A DNA stretch of 64,000 nucleotides from Pseudomonas sp. HN11 (GCF_021390155.1 NZ_CP089985.1:1809001-1873000); one strand, 5' to 3'; counted from the stretch's first letter, positions 9,655 through 19,143 are shown. Made by a program: numbers and translations. The notes: generated from the letters alone by a model not told the origin.

Positions 9655-10422
9655 TTAGCCGAAGCGGTAGATGTCCATGCCCAGCGCGCCCAGGGTGAAG
9701 CCCTGGTGCGCGATGCTGAAATCACCGCCGGCACCTCGCGCGAAGTACAGCGGCAACAGGTGCTCATCACTGGGATGGCTGCGCACGGCATTTGGCGCCT
9801 GGCGGCGATAGTTGTGCAGCGCCTCTTCATCGTCAGCGGCCAGCTTCTCGACCATCCAGTCCCGGAAGACTCGCGCCCAAGGCTCGATGCTCTCAGGCCC
9901 CGCATGCCAGTCAAGCTCACCGAGGTTGTGGGTGATGCTGCCCGAGCCGATCAACAGCACGCCTTGTTCGCGCAGGCTGGCAAGTGCGTGTCCGACCCGA
10001 GTCTGCAGGGTTGGACCCATGCGAGTGGGGAGGGATACCTGCACCACCGGAATATCCGCCGCCGGGTACATCAATGACAGCGGCACCCAGGTGCCGTGGT
10101 CGAAGGGCCGACGATCATCGATGCGCGCATTCAGGCCGTCGGCCTGTAGCAGGTCAACAATTTCGCCAGCCAGTTGCGGGTCGCCCGGCGCCGGGTACTG
10201 CACGGCAAACAATTCGCGGGGGAAGCCGCCGAAGTCGTGCCAGGTTTCGGGCGCGGCGCTGCCGCTGACCAGGAGTTCGTGATTTTCCCAGTGTGCCGAC
10301 ACCACCACGATTGCCTTCGGGCGTGGCATCTCGGCAGCGAGTCGCTGGAGGGCCGGGCCGCTGGCACCGGGTTGCAGGGCAAGCATGGGCGAACCGTGGG
10401 AGATAAACAGGCTGGGGAACAT
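9655..10422 (-). CDS. 4,5-DOPA dioxygenase extradiol-type ring-opening dioxygenase (YgiD-like)
   Basis: The 255-residue protein belongs to the class III extradiol dioxygenase family (DODA/YgiD). The candidate metal-binding histidines are in ISHGSPML (residue 9), SAHWENH, FDHGTWVPL and SGSITHNLG. Bacterial members open the ring of catechols such as DOPA; the natural substrate here is unknown. It stands alone, divergent from tpm with about 100 bases between. Length is normal for the family. Confidence 0.85.
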   Translation of the reverse strand: MFPSLFISHGSPMLALQPGASGPALQRLAAEMPRPKAIVVVSAHWENHELLVSGSAAPETWHDFGGFPRELFAVQYPAPGDPQLAGEIVDLLQADGLNARIDDRRPFDHGTWVPLSLMYPAADIPVVQVSLPTRMGPTLQTRVGHALASLREQGVLLIGSGSITHNLGELDWHAGPESIEPWARVFRDWMVEKLAADDEEALHNYRRQAPNAVRSHPSDEHLLPLYFARGAGGDFSIAHQGFTLGALGMDIYRFG

Positions 10423-10524
10423 AAAAGGGGTCCTGAGCGTTAATATGGCCCATCTTCAATCAGATCATTGATCTAAATCTAATATAAGTTTTAGTGCCTT
10501 TTGATCGAATTTTCAGGGTGATGT

Positions 10525-11181
10525 ATGGAGCCTAAATTTTGGCAGGACCGCTGGGCAAGCAACCAGATCGGCTTTCACCAACCCAAGGTCAATCCGTATC
10601 TACAACGACATTGGCCGCAACTGGCCCTGGCCGAGGGCACGCAGGTGCTGGTGCCCTTGTGTGGCAAAAGCCTGGACTTGATGTGGCTGGCCAGCCAGGG
10701 GCTGCGAGTATTGGGTGTGGAGCTGTCGGAGCAGGCGGTCGAGGCGTTTTTCAACGAGCAGGACCTTGTGCCCCGTATCACGCAACGGGGCACCTTTGCG
10801 GTGTACCAGGCGGGCCTGATCGAGGTGTGGTGTGGCGACTTTTTCGCCCTTGATGCTGAGGCGCTGGCCGATTGCGCTGCGCTTTATGACCGCGCCGCCC
10901 TCATCGCCTTGCCGTCGCTGATGCGTGTGCGGTATGCCGAGCATCTGAACAGTCTGTTGCGTTCAGGTTGCGAGGGGCTGCTGATCACCCTCGATTACGA
11001 CCAGACGCAAAAAGCCGGGCCACCGTTTGCGGTGACGGATGATGAAGTGAACGTGCTGTTCGGATCCCGCTGGACCTTGGAGATACTGGAGGAGCAAGAC
11101 ATCCTGGTAGACAGCCGGAAGTTTGTGCAGGCCGGCGTGACACGGCTTGAAGAGCGCGCCTATCGGCTGGTCAGGGCATAA
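10525..11181 (+). CDS. tpm: Thiopurine S-methyltransferase
   Basis: The 218-residue SAM-dependent methyltransferase starts with the family opening [19 protein letters not shown]. It has the SAM loop [16 protein letters not shown] at about residues 43-58. In pseudomonads Tpm methylates thiopurines and is linked to tellurite and selenium methylation. The gene order tpm then htpX matches what I recall from P. aeruginosa. An intrinsic terminator follows at 11190-11217. Confidence 0.92.
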   Translation: MEPKFWQDRWASNQIGFHQPKVNPYLQRHWPQLALAEGTQVLVPLCGKSLDLMWLASQGLRVLGVELSEQAVEAFFNEQDLVPRITQRGTFAVYQAGLIEVWCGDFFALDAEALADCAALYDRAALIALPSLMRVRYAEHLNSLLRSGCEGLLITLDYDQTQKAGPPFAVTDDEVNVLFGSRWTLEILEEQDILVDSRKFVQAGVTRLEERAYRLVRA

Positions 11182-11188
11182 ATTGCAC

Positions 11189-11217
11189 AAAAAGGGGCGA
11201 TCAAATCGCCCCTTTTT
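11189..11217. terminator. Bidirectional intrinsic terminator
   Basis: Stem AAAAGGGGCGA / TCGCCCCTTTT (11190-11200 and 11206-11216) with loop TCAAA. T-runs occur on both strands, so it can end tpm and the convergent htpX. Confidence 0.9.
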
Positions 11218-11233
11218 GTCTGACGACTGGCTA

Positions 11234-12121
11234 TCAGCCCCGACGACGCAGTGCGTCGATACGCTCTTCCAGCGGCGGGTGGCTCATGAACAGGCGAGCC
11301 ATGCCCTGCTTGATGCCACCGTTGATGCCGAAGGCGGTCAGGCTGTCCGGCATATGTACCGGCAGGCCCTGTTCTGAGCGCAGGTGTTGCAGCGCCGCGA
11401 TCATTGCCCCTGTACCGGCCAGGCGGGCACCGGCTTCGTCTGCACGGAATTCCCGTTTGCGCGAGAACCACATGGTGATCGCGCTGGCCAGGAAGCCCAG
11501 TACCAACTCGGCGAAGATGGTCGCGACGAAGTAGGCAATGCCACGGCCGCCTTCGTTTTTGAAGATTACCCTGTCGACGAAGTTGCCGATGATCCGCGCG
11601 AAGAACATCACGAAAGTGTTCACCACGCCCTGGACCAGCGCCAGGGTGACCATGTCACCGTTGGCCACGTGTCCGATCTCGTGGGCCAGCACCGCCTTCA
11701 CTTCATCGTACGAGAAGCGTTCCAGCATACCCTGGCTGACCGCAACGAGTGCGTCGTTCTTGTTCCAGCCGGTGGCAAAGGCGTTGGCTTCATAAGCCGG
11801 GAAGATCCCGACCTCAGGCATCTTGATACCCGCCTCGCGGGACAATTGCTCGACGGTCTGCAGCAACCATTGCTCATGCCGGGTGCGTGGCTGGGTGATG
11901 ACTTGGGTGCTGGTGCTCATCTTCGCCATCCACTTGGAGATGAACAGCGAGAATAGCGAGCCGGCAAAACCAAAGACCGCACAGAAAACCAGCAGCTGAT
12001 TGAGGTTCAGGTCAACCCCGTTGGCCGCCATGAACCCGTTGAAGCCGAAAAGGCTCAGGGTGATGCTGGCAATCAGCACGACCGCAAGGTTAGTGGCCAA
12101 GAACAGCAGGATGCGCATCAT
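11234..12121 (-). CDS. htpX: Membrane zinc metalloprotease HtpX
   Basis: The 295-residue M48 protease takes part in quality control of inner-membrane proteins. Two hydrophobic segments lie at about residues 4-24 and 42-60. The zinc site HEIGH is at 147-151, and a hydrophobic pair follows at about 160-215. The third ligand lies in [11 protein letters not shown], with the acidic residue after RAD. RBS GAGGAGAAC precedes the start. A sigma-70-like promoter is visible upstream (see 12167-12195). Confidence 0.95.
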   Translation of the reverse strand: MMRILLFLATNLAVVLIASITLSLFGFNGFMAANGVDLNLNQLLVFCAVFGFAGSLFSLFISKWMAKMSTSTQVITQPRTRHEQWLLQTVEQLSREAGIKMPEVGIFPAYEANAFATGWNKNDALVAVSQGMLERFSYDEVKAVLAHEIGHVANGDMVTLALVQGVVNTFVMFFARIIGNFVDRVIFKNEGGRGIAYFVATIFAELVLGFLASAITMWFSRKREFRADEAGARLAGTGAMIAALQHLRSEQGLPVHMPDSLTAFGINGGIKQGMARLFMSHPPLEERIDALRRRG

Positions 12122-12166
12122 GGTTGTAGAGTTCTCCTCATGCTTAATATGTCGCGTACTGCGGGG

Positions 12167-12195
12167 TATATAAGGTGCTGCATGGGGTGATTCAA
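12167..12195 (-). promoter_or_regulatory. htpX promoter
   Basis: On the minus strand, TTGAAT (12190-12195) and TATATA (12167-12172) are separated by exactly 17 bases. A start of transcription near 12160 would give a leader of about 40 bases carrying GAGGAGAAC. This is a sequence match only. The rest of the 303-base gap between htpX and the aminotransferase gene holds the hairpin at 12385-12415 and nothing else I can name. Confidence 0.55.
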
Positions 12196-12384
12196 CCGAG
12201 CGACTATTTCAAACTGTGTCCTACAGCCTGAATGTAGAGCCTTGAAGGGATTATCCGACGCGCAAAAGGTGGCTTGATCGGTTCGTCGTTGCCTTGCAGC
12301 CCTGTAATTATGGGGGGTAGGTGGCTTTTATCCGACCCGTGAAGTGCTGACAGGGGGATGGACAGAGAAGTGTTGCCAGATACT

Positions 12385-12415
12385 CGCTGTACGACCGATT
12401 GTCGGTCGTACAGCG
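12385..12415 (-). terminator. Perfect 14-base-pair hairpin after the aminotransferase gene
   Basis: CGCTGTACGACCGA (12385-12398), loop TTG, TCGGTCGTACAGCG (12402-12415): an uninterrupted 14-pair stem beginning 10 bases after the alaA-like stop codon on the minus strand. No T-run follows on either strand, so it is not a classical intrinsic terminator. It could protect the 3' end or be a protein site. Confidence 0.5.
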
Positions 12416-12424
12416 CCCTATTCG

Positions 12425-13636
12425 TTACTGGCGATAGGACTTGAGGAAGTTTCCGATGCGACCAATGGCCATATCCAGGTCATCCACGCGCGGTAGCGTC
12501 ACTACCCGGAAGTGATCCGGCCACGGCCAGTTGAACGCAGTGCCTTGCACCACCAGCAGCTTTTCCGACAGCAGCAGGTCGAGCACGAACTTCTCATCAT
12601 TGAGGATCGGGCACACCTTCGGGTCGATCCGCGGGAAAGCGTACAGCGCACCCATGGGTTTCACGCAGCTCACGCCCGGAATCGCATTGAGCAACTCCCA
12701 GGTGCGGTTGCGCTGTTCCAGCAGGCGACCCTGGGGCAGGACCAGGTCATTGATGCTCTGGTAGCCGCCCAAGGCAGTCTGGATCGCGTGTTGGCTGGGC
12801 ACGTTGGCACACAGGCGCATATTGGCCAGCATGTCGATGCCTTCGATGTAACTCTGGGCATTGTGCTTGGGTCCGGAAATGGCGATCCAACCGGAGCGGA
12901 ACCCCGCCACGCGGTAGGACTTGGACAGGCCGTTGAACGTCAGGCACAGCAGGTCCGGCGCCAGGGAGGCGGTGCACACGTGCACGGCGTCATCGTAGAG
13001 GATCTTGTCGTAGATCTCGTCGGAGAACACCACCAGGTTGTGCTGGCGCGCAAGTTCGAGCATGCCCAGCAACACTTCTTTGGAATAGACGGCGCCGGTC
13101 GGGTTGTTCGGGTTGATGATCACCAGGGCCTTGGTGTTCGGGGTGATCTTGGCCTTGATGTCGGCCAGGTCCGGGAACCAGTCGGCGCCTTCGTCACACA
13201 GGTAGTGCACCGGGTGGCCGCCGGCCAGGGTCACGGCAGCGGTCCACAGTGGGTAGTCCGGCGCCGGCACCAGCACTTCGTCGCCATTGTTGAGCAGGGC
13301 CTGCATGGACATCACGATCAGCTCGGACACGCCATTGCCCAGGTAGATGTCTTCGATGCCGACACCTTCGACCTGCTTCTGCTGGTAGTACTGCATCACC
13401 GCCTTGCGTGCGCTGAACAGACCTTTGGAGTCACTGTAGCCTTGGGCGGTGGGTAGGTTGCGGATCACATCCTGGAGAATTTCGTCCGGCGCTTCGAAAC
13501 CAAAGGGCGCCGGGTTGCCGATGTTCAGCTTGAGGATGCGATGGCCTTCCTCTTCCAGGCGTTTGGCGTGCTTGAGCACTGGGCCGCGAATGTCGTAGCA
13601 GACGTTGGCGAGCTTGTTCGATTTGCTGACCTGCAT
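12425..13636 (-). CDS. Pyridoxal-phosphate aminotransferase, AlaA-like
   Basis: The 403-residue class I/II aminotransferase resembles the alanine/glutamate-pyruvate transaminase AlaA. It opens with MQVSKSNKLANVCYDIRGPV, has LNIGNPAPFGF for substrate binding, and NPNNPTGAVY. The PLP-lysine motif is FNGLSKSYRVAGFRSGW, followed by the C-terminal domain. The frame is open to 14017, but this ATG gives the family length. It is divergent from msrB (202 bases between starts). The assignment to AlaA rather than a close paralogue is by resemblance. Confidence 0.85.
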   Translation of the reverse strand: MQVSKSNKLANVCYDIRGPVLKHAKRLEEEGHRILKLNIGNPAPFGFEAPDEILQDVIRNLPTAQGYSDSKGLFSARKAVMQYYQQKQVEGVGIEDIYLGNGVSELIVMSMQALLNNGDEVLVPAPDYPLWTAAVTLAGGHPVHYLCDEGADWFPDLADIKAKITPNTKALVIINPNNPTGAVYSKEVLLGMLELARQHNLVVFSDEIYDKILYDDAVHVCTASLAPDLLCLTFNGLSKSYRVAGFRSGWIAISGPKHNAQSYIEGIDMLANMRLCANVPSQHAIQTALGGYQSINDLVLPQGRLLEQRNRTWELLNAIPGVSCVKPMGALYAFPRIDPKVCPILNDEKFVLDLLLSEKLLVVQGTAFNWPWPDHFRVVTLPRVDDLDMAIGRIGNFLKSYRQ

Positions 13637-13838
13637 GGCGATGTGATCCTGAAAATGAACGATCCAGACGGTGGGGACACTACCGTACTGCGAATCCTGC
13701 GGGGCCCGCACCCATAAATACGTTTGAATGCCGGTAGCGCGGGTGCCAGACTGGCGTTTTGAAGAGGCGCAATCATACGTGCCGCCTGATCCATGGAAAA
13801 GACACAGATCAGGCTTTTTCAGTTGCCGAGGTGTACCG

Positions 13839-14231
13839 ATGGAAAAGTTGCAGAAAACCGTTGAAGAATGGAAGGCGATGCTCGATCCGGAGCAATATAA
13901 CGTGTGCCGTCTCAAGGGCACCGAGCGACCTTTCAGCGGCAAGTACAACTGCACCAAGACGGACGGTGTGTACCATTGCATTTGCTGCCATGAGCCGCTG
14001 TTTGACGCCAAGACCAAGTTCGACTCCGGTTGTGGCTGGCCGAGCTTCTACGCGCCGATCGTCAACAGCGCGATGATCGAGATCCGTGACGTCAGCCACG
14101 GCATGATCCGCACCGAAGTCACCTGCGCCAAATGCGATGCCCACCTGGGGCACGTATTCCCGGATGGCCCGCCGCCGACCGGTCTGCGTTACTGCATCAA
14201 CTCGGTGTGCCTGGACCTGGTGCCTCGCTAG
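13839..14231 (+). CDS. msrB: Peptide-methionine (R)-S-oxide reductase
   Basis: The 130-residue enzyme reduces the R form of methionine sulfoxide in proteins. Two zinc CxxC pairs are visible (CICC around residue 47 and CAKC around 96), as is the catalytic cysteine in [11 protein letters not shown]. The frame is open from 13728; ATG 13839 yields the family-standard N-terminus [12 protein letters not shown]. It is followed on the same strand by gpx and ospR, forming a peroxide/sulfoxide repair neighbourhood. Confidence 0.94.
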   Translation: MEKLQKTVEEWKAMLDPEQYNVCRLKGTERPFSGKYNCTKTDGVYHCICCHEPLFDAKTKFDSGCGWPSFYAPIVNSAMIEIRDVSHGMIRTEVTCAKCDAHLGHVFPDGPPPTGLRYCINSVCLDLVPR

Positions 14232-14290
14232 GTCTGCCAGCGCTCCTGCACGCAGTGCGGGAGCGCCCTATAGCGGGATATCATTCCGAT

Positions 14291-14316
14291 CAATTGAATT
14301 GTGAGCAATTTAATTG
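14291..14316. promoter_or_regulatory. Palindromic operator upstream of gpx (probable OspR site)
   Basis: Two 11-base arms, CAATTGAATTG (14291-14301) and CAATTTAATTG (14306-14316), are inverted with a single mismatch around a TGAG centre. A TACTAT -10 box follows at 14319-14324, so a bound protein would cover the promoter. AT-rich palindromes of this type are bound by OhrR-class MarR proteins, and ospR is the second gene downstream. Confidence 0.6.
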
Positions 14317-14359
14317 CCTACTATGTTTATCTCTCTTTCCACCTTGTTGAGGCACTGCC

Positions 14360-14845
14360 ATGAGCAACAACCTGCTGAGCATCCCTTGCACCACCATCAA
14401 GGGTGAGCAAAAGACCTTGGCCGATTTCGCCGGTAAGGCCATCCTGGTGGTCAACACCGCCAGCAAATGTGGCTTCACCCCGCAATACAAGGGCCTGGAA
14501 CAGCTCTGGCAGCAGTACAAAGATCAGGGATTGGTGGTATTGGGCTTCCCTTGCAACCAGTTCGGCAAGCAGGAACCCGGTAACGAAGGCGCGATTTCCG
14601 AGTTCTGCGAGCTGAACTTCGGCGTCAGCTTCCCGTTGTTCAAGAAGATCGACGTGAATGGCAGCGATGCGCACCCACTGTTCGTGCAGCTTAAAAAACA
14701 GGCCCCGGGCCTGCTCGGCTCCAAAGGCATCAAGTGGAACTTCACCAAGTTCCTTATTGGCCGTGACGGCCAGATGGTCAAACGTTTTGCCCCGACGACC
14801 AAGCCGCAGGACCTGACCCAAGAGATCGAAGCTCTGCTCAAATGA
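14360..14845 (+). CDS. gpx: Glutathione peroxidase family peroxidase
   Basis: The 161-residue thiol peroxidase reduces hydrogen and organic peroxides. The active-site cysteine is C37 in NTASKCGFTPQ, in place of selenocysteine. The tetrad partners are visible in GFPCNQFGKQEPG (Gln) and WNFTKFL (Trp, Asn). The start ATG 14360 lies just after a palindromic operator. The stop overlaps the ospR start by four bases (ATGA), so the two genes are translationally coupled and the repressor controls its own operon (inference). Confidence 0.93.
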   Translation: MSNNLLSIPCTTIKGEQKTLADFAGKAILVVNTASKCGFTPQYKGLEQLWQQYKDQGLVVLGFPCNQFGKQEPGNEGAISEFCELNFGVSFPLFKKIDVNGSDAHPLFVQLKKQAPGLLGSKGIKWNFTKFLIGRDGQMVKRFAPTTKPQDLTQEIEALLK

Positions 14846-15321
14846 CCGTTTCCCTGGCGCTCGACAATCAGTTGTGCTTCAAGCTCTACGCGGCCTCTCG
14901 GGCCGTGACCCGTGCCTACAAGCCGATGCTCGATGAACTTGGCCTTACCTACCCGCAATACCTGGTGATGCTGGTGTTGTGGGAATGGCACGCCACAGCC
15001 CAGGCGCAACCCACGGTCAAGGCCTTGGGCGAGCGGCTGATGCTCGACTCGGGCACGCTGACGCCGCTGCTCAAGCGTCTTGAGCAACTCAAATGGGTCA
15101 AGCGCCAGCGCAGCACCAAGGATGAGCGTGAAGTGCATCTGAGCCTGAGCGAAGCCGGTGTGCAATTGCGCGATCAGACCCACACCCTCAAGACGCAACT
15201 GTTGTGCGACAGCGGCATCGATCTTAACCAGGCTGACGCCCTGCGCGATGGTCTGGACCAGTTGCTGGGGCAGATCAGAGCGGTGTCGTCTTCGGCACCC
15301 ACAGCTCCAGCAGGCCGCTGA
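14842..15321 (+). CDS. ospR: MarR-family peroxide-sensing repressor OspR
   Basis: The 159-residue winged-helix regulator is of the OhrR type. The reactive cysteine near the N-terminus (C12 in NQLCFKLYAASR) and the YPQYLVMLVLWE helix match OhrR/OspR proteins, where peroxide oxidises the cysteine and releases DNA. A further cysteine occurs near residue 117. In P. aeruginosa OspR controls gpx and affects pigments and virulence. The 3' end overlaps the convergent sagS gene by 47 bases. Confidence 0.85.
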   Translation: MTVSLALDNQLCFKLYAASRAVTRAYKPMLDELGLTYPQYLVMLVLWEWHATAQAQPTVKALGERLMLDSGTLTPLLKRLEQLKWVKRQRSTKDEREVHLSLSEAGVQLRDQTHTLKTQLLCDSGIDLNQADALRDGLDQLLGQIRAVSSSAPTAPAGR

Positions 15322-17584
15322 GTTCCTCACGACGAAACGGTTTGGCCAGGTAGTCATTCATACCTGCCGCCCGGCAACGCTCGCGTTCTTCGGACAGCGC
15401 GTTGGCGGTCAATGCGACGATGGGCAGGTCCGGCCAGCGCCCGCTGCGACGGATCTGCCGGCTGGCCTCGTAGCCGTCCATCACCGGCATGTTGCAGTCC
15501 ATCAACACCAGGTCGAAGCGTTGTTCCTCGAGAAACTTGAGCGCCTCACCCCCATGGGCTGCGACGATCACCTCACACCCCAGTTTGCTGAGCATGCCCT
15601 TGGCTACCAGTTGGTTGACCGGGTTGTCCTCCACCAGCAGGATGCGCGCCCTGTGCGCCAGGGGCGCGGCTTCCATCTGAACCGGGTCGAGCATTAGTTG
15701 TGCGTCGCTGCGCAAGTTGCGTTGCAGGATCTGATACAGCGCATTGCGGCTCAGCGGGCGTGCCTGTTGTTGCAGCGGTGCGAGTGCGGCGACTTCTTCG
15801 CTGGGCATGAAGTTGCCATAGGCAGTCACCAGCAGGATCGGCGCGGTGATGGGGGGGCGTAGGCGAAACAGGCATTCCGGGCAGTCAGTGATCAGCAGGT
15901 CCGGGGTTTGCCCGCTCAAGTCATCGTCTTGCGAATAGCAGCGGAGTGTCAGCCCCCAGTAGGGCAGCAGGGTGCTGAGCAGTTCTGTCAGGCCACTGCC
16001 GGCACTGGTAATGGCGATCACTTCACCCTTGAGCGGTGCAGGTTGCACGGCGGGCAAATGGATGGGCAGTGGCAGGTCTGCGCAGAACTGGCTACCAAAG
16101 CCCACTTCCGAACTGATACTCAACCGGCCTTTCATGGCTTCACACAGGTTGTGCGTCAGCGCGAGGCCCAGGCCCGTGCCGCCGAACTGCCGTGTGATAC
16201 CGGCACCGGCCTGGGTGAACGGTTGGAATATCTTCACCTGGGCTTCCTGTGCAATGCCGATGCCGGTATCACAGACCTCGATGCGCACCCGGCCCTCCAA
16301 CGCAATGAGGCGCACATCCACCCGGCCGAATCGCGTAAATTTGAGGGCGTTAGACAGTAAGTTGCTGACGATTTGCCGCACGCGAGTCGGGTCGCCCAGG
16401 ACTTGGGCCGGAAACTTCGGGTCGATCAGGCAGCTCAGCTCCACGCTCGGCGCCGCGTTCTGCGACAACAGGTTGGCCGTGTCTTCCACCAGCGAGCCCA
16501 GGTCGAACGGGATGCGCTCCAACTCCAACTGGCCAGCGTCGAACTTGGACAGGTCGAGAATATCGTTGAGCAACTCCACCAGCACCTTGCCCGAGTCATG
16601 GGCGATCGACAGTTGCTGACGCTGTTCGGGATTGAGCGGGCTGTCCAGCGACAGGGCGATCATCCCCAGCAGGCCGTTCAGCGGCGTACGGATTTCGTGG
16701 CTCATGTTGGCCAGGAACGCCGCCCGTGCCTGGGCCATGCCCAGTGCATGCATCTTCGCCGCTTCCAGTTCATCGTTGGACTGGCTCAGCCGCTGGTTGC
16801 TGGCCTTGAGCTCCAGGGTGCGGGCCGAAACGATGTCTTCCAGTTGCCCCAGGTACTCGGTCAGCCGATCCTCGGCGTGACGGCGTTGCTGGATTTCCGT
16901 TTCCATGTTTTCGAATTGCTGGTTGGCCACGTTCACCAAGACGCCGATTTCGTCGTTTTCGTGGCCGGGCGGGCAATCCAGGCGGGCCTGTCTGCGGTTG
17001 CTCAGCTCGCGGATGATGCGCACCAGCGGTTGAGTCAACATCACATAGAACAAGCCCAACAGGATGCCGGTGAGCAACAGGCTGCGAACGAAGCCATTGA
17101 GCAGGGTGATTTCGGCACGGCGCAGGAAGCGACCGCCAAAGGCATAGGTGTCCACATCCAGGCGCAGCACGCCGAGGGATTCGTTGGGCATGTGGCTGAG
17201 AAACAGCCGGTCTTCGAACTGGCGGTTGGCCCCAAACAGGAAGTCACTGAGGGGCCGATAGGTGCTTTCTTTGCGCGGGCGGTCGACATCGGCCAATACC
17301 ACGCCGTTGTTGTCGACCAACTGCGCATGAATGATAGCGGGGGAGTGCAACAGGCCCAGGGTCAGTTCCTGGGCCAGTTCGGCGTCGATGTTGTAGGCGA
17401 TGCGTGAAGCGGGGTTGTGGCTGATTTCGATCAGCGAGCGAATTTCACGGTTGATGGATGCGTCTTCGCTGGCATAATCAATGCCGATTTGGATCAGGCT
17501 GAGCAAGGTTCCCAAGACGAAACCGACCAGCACAGTCAATCTGGCTTGTTTATAAGACAAGCGGTGGGCGAACTTGATATCCAT
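15275..17584 (-). CDS. sagS: Hybrid sensor kinase SagS
   Basis: The 769-residue inner-membrane hybrid histidine kinase has: TM segment at about 14-34; periplasmic sensor region; TM at about 160-180; HAMP-like linker; dimerisation domain with [12 protein letters not shown]; ATPase with DTGIGIA and GGTGLGLAL; a degenerate receiver-like stretch; and a C-terminal receiver with [23 protein letters not shown] and LTANA. Location beside ospR, gpx and msrB matches P. aeruginosa sagS, which steers the surface-attachment and biofilm switch through HptB. The frame is open to 17965; the start chosen ([16 protein letters not shown]) places TM1 normally, though its RBS is weak. Confidence 0.85.
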   Translation of the reverse strand: MDIKFAHRLSYKQARLTVLVGFVLGTLLSLIQIGIDYASEDASINREIRSLIEISHNPASRIAYNIDAELAQELTLGLLHSPAIIHAQLVDNNGVVLADVDRPRKESTYRPLSDFLFGANRQFEDRLFLSHMPNESLGVLRLDVDTYAFGGRFLRRAEITLLNGFVRSLLLTGILLGLFYVMLTQPLVRIIRELSNRRQARLDCPPGHENDEIGVLVNVANQQFENMETEIQQRRHAEDRLTEYLGQLEDIVSARTLELKASNQRLSQSNDELEAAKMHALGMAQARAAFLANMSHEIRTPLNGLLGMIALSLDSPLNPEQRQQLSIAHDSGKVLVELLNDILDLSKFDAGQLELERIPFDLGSLVEDTANLLSQNAAPSVELSCLIDPKFPAQVLGDPTRVRQIVSNLLSNALKFTRFGRVDVRLIALEGRVRIEVCDTGIGIAQEAQVKIFQPFTQAGAGITRQFGGTGLGLALTHNLCEAMKGRLSISSEVGFGSQFCADLPLPIHLPAVQPAPLKGEVIAITSAGSGLTELLSTLLPYWGLTLRCYSQDDDLSGQTPDLLITDCPECLFRLRPPITAPILLVTAYGNFMPSEEVAALAPLQQQARPLSRNALYQILQRNLRSDAQLMLDPVQMEAAPLAHRARILLVEDNPVNQLVAKGMLSKLGCEVIVAAHGGEALKFLEEQRFDLVLMDCNMPVMDGYEASRQIRRSGRWPDLPIVALTANALSEERERCRAAGMNDYLAKPFRREELSGLLELWVPKTTPL

Positions 17585-17748
17585 CGAGTGTTGAACCACT
17601 TCACGTTTCCCTTCGCCCGGCAAGCATAGCTGAACATCCACAGGCTCTGGCTTACCCGGCATGAATCGTTTTTTTACGCAGCCTCGTGCGGTCTGCCGCA
17701 GGGTTGCCAATACGCCATCTTTTGCAGGAACTTGCCAGAGGAATAATT

Positions 17749-18639
17749 GTGGATTCTCGATTGAGTGCCTTTCTTGAGCGGGCCGATGCAGTGCTCGCCC
17801 GCCTGGAACCCCTGTTGCCCGCGCCCCGCCAAGCCATCGACTGGAACCAATGCCTGGCTGCCCGCTGGCAGCGTGAAGGCCGCAGTGGTTTCTTGTTGCC
17901 GCTGGACGTAAGCCTCGACATGCGCCTGTCCGACCTGATCGGCGTTGACAAGCAACGTGAAACACTGGCGCGCAACACCCAGCAATTCATCGACGGCCTG
18001 CCCGCCAACCATGCACTGCTGTGGGGGTCCCGTGGTACCGGTAAATCGTCGATGGTGCGCGCCTTGCTCGCCCAGCACGCCAAGGCCGGCTTGCGCTTGA
18101 TCGAAATCGAGCGCGACCACCTGGCGGACCTGCCGCGAGTGGTCGAGCAACTGGTCAAGCTGCCGCAGCGGTTTATCCTGTTCTGCGATGACTTGTCGTT
18201 CGAAGCCGGTGAGGGTGATTACCGCGTGCTTAAAAGCGTGCTCGACGGCTCCCTCGAACAGGCCCCGGAAAACGTGCTGCTGTATGCCACCTCCAACCGC
18301 CGTCACCTGGTGCCGGAGAACCAGAGTGACAATGACAACTGGAAGCGCGTGGATGGCGAGTTGCACCCAAGCGAAGCGGTGGAGGACAAGATTGCCTTGT
18401 CCGACCGTTTCGGTTTGTGGTTGTCGTTTTATCCGTTTACCCAAGAGCATTTCCTGGACGTGGTGGAACACTGGATCGGCGAGCTGGCGACCAAGGCGGG
18501 TTTGCAGTGGCAACGCGATGAAGCCCTCGACATCCTTGCGGTACGCTGGGCAACCGGGCGCGGCAACCGCAACGGCCGGTGCGCGTACCAATTTGCCCGT
18601 TACTGGGTGGGCCTCAAATTGCTGGAGCGTCAATCATGA
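17749..18639 (+). CDS. DUF815-type AAA ATPase
   Basis: The 296-residue ATP-binding protein is of the DUF815 group. Walker A is GSRGTGKS at residues 93-100, and Walker B follows in RFILFCDDLSFE near 140-150. An arginine-rich sensor segment (LYATSNRRHL) comes after. It starts with GTG 17749 behind a good AGAGGA site. It is divergent from sagS and overlaps the following sulfoxide reductase gene by four bases, implying co-translation. The family's cellular role is not established; it may act as a helper ATPase. Confidence 0.85.
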   Translation: MDSRLSAFLERADAVLARLEPLLPAPRQAIDWNQCLAARWQREGRSGFLLPLDVSLDMRLSDLIGVDKQRETLARNTQQFIDGLPANHALLWGSRGTGKSSMVRALLAQHAKAGLRLIEIERDHLADLPRVVEQLVKLPQRFILFCDDLSFEAGEGDYRVLKSVLDGSLEQAPENVLLYATSNRRHLVPENQSDNDNWKRVDGELHPSEAVEDKIALSDRFGLWLSFYPFTQEHFLDVVEHWIGELATKAGLQWQRDEALDILAVRWATGRGNRNGRCAYQFARYWVGLKLLERQS

Positions 18640-19118
18640 TCGATCTAAACAGCGCCGGTACTGGCCTTGATGGCTATGCCATGCTCTGCGCGCAACTGGA
18701 GTCGTTGCTGGCCGATGAGCGGGATTTCATCGCCAACAGTGCGCAGTTTTCGGCTTTCCTGTTCAATCAGTTGGACGACCTGAACTGGGCAGGCTTTTAC
18801 CTCAACCGTAACGAAGAGTTGGTGCTCGGCCCGTTTCAGGGCCAGATCGCCTGCGTGCGTATACCGTTCGGTCGTGGGGTGTGCGGCGCGGCAGCGGCGA
18901 CGCGGCAAACTCAGCGGGTGGAGGATGTGCACGAGTTTCCAGGGCATATTGCCTGTGACAGCGCATCGAACAGCGAGCTGGTGGTGCCCCTGGTCAAGGA
19001 CGGCAAGCTGATTGGCGTCCTTGACCTCGACAGCCCTTCGCTCGCACGCTTTACCCTCCAGGACCAGGAGGGTATTGAACAACTGGCGGCGATTTTCCTG
19101 CGCTTGACCCACTGCTGA
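18636..19118 (+). CDS. Free methionine-(R)-sulfoxide reductase (GAF domain)
   Basis: The 160-residue single GAF-domain enzyme reduces free methionine-R-sulfoxide. Three cysteines sit where the fRMsr family needs them: C73 (QIACVRIP), C83 (GRGVCGAAA) and C107 (GHIACDSASNSE), with ELVVPL following. It overlaps the upstream DUF815 gene by ATGA. With msrB nearby, protein-bound and free methionine sulfoxide are both covered in this neighbourhood. Confidence 0.9.
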   Translation: MIDLNSAGTGLDGYAMLCAQLESLLADERDFIANSAQFSAFLFNQLDDLNWAGFYLNRNEELVLGPFQGQIACVRIPFGRGVCGAAAATRQTQRVEDVHEFPGHIACDSASNSELVVPLVKDGKLIGVLDLDSPSLARFTLQDQEGIEQLAAIFLRLTHC

Positions 19119-19143
19119 TCATGTAAGGGGCCTCTCGCGCCCC

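Noticed and set aside
12385..12415. CTGTACG...CGTACAG as a LexA box
   Set aside because: Spacing between CTG and CAG is far more than the ten bases of the LexA core; it is a long hairpin.
12425..14017. Longer start for the aminotransferase (530 residues)
   Set aside because: The extra N-terminal part crosses the msrB start region and has no family similarity; the ATG at 13636 gives the normal 403-residue enzyme.
14298..14307. AATTGTGAGC identical to half of the lac operator
   Set aside because: The other half does not match LacI; the symmetric 11-base arms fit an OhrR/OspR-type site, and no LacI-family gene is nearby.
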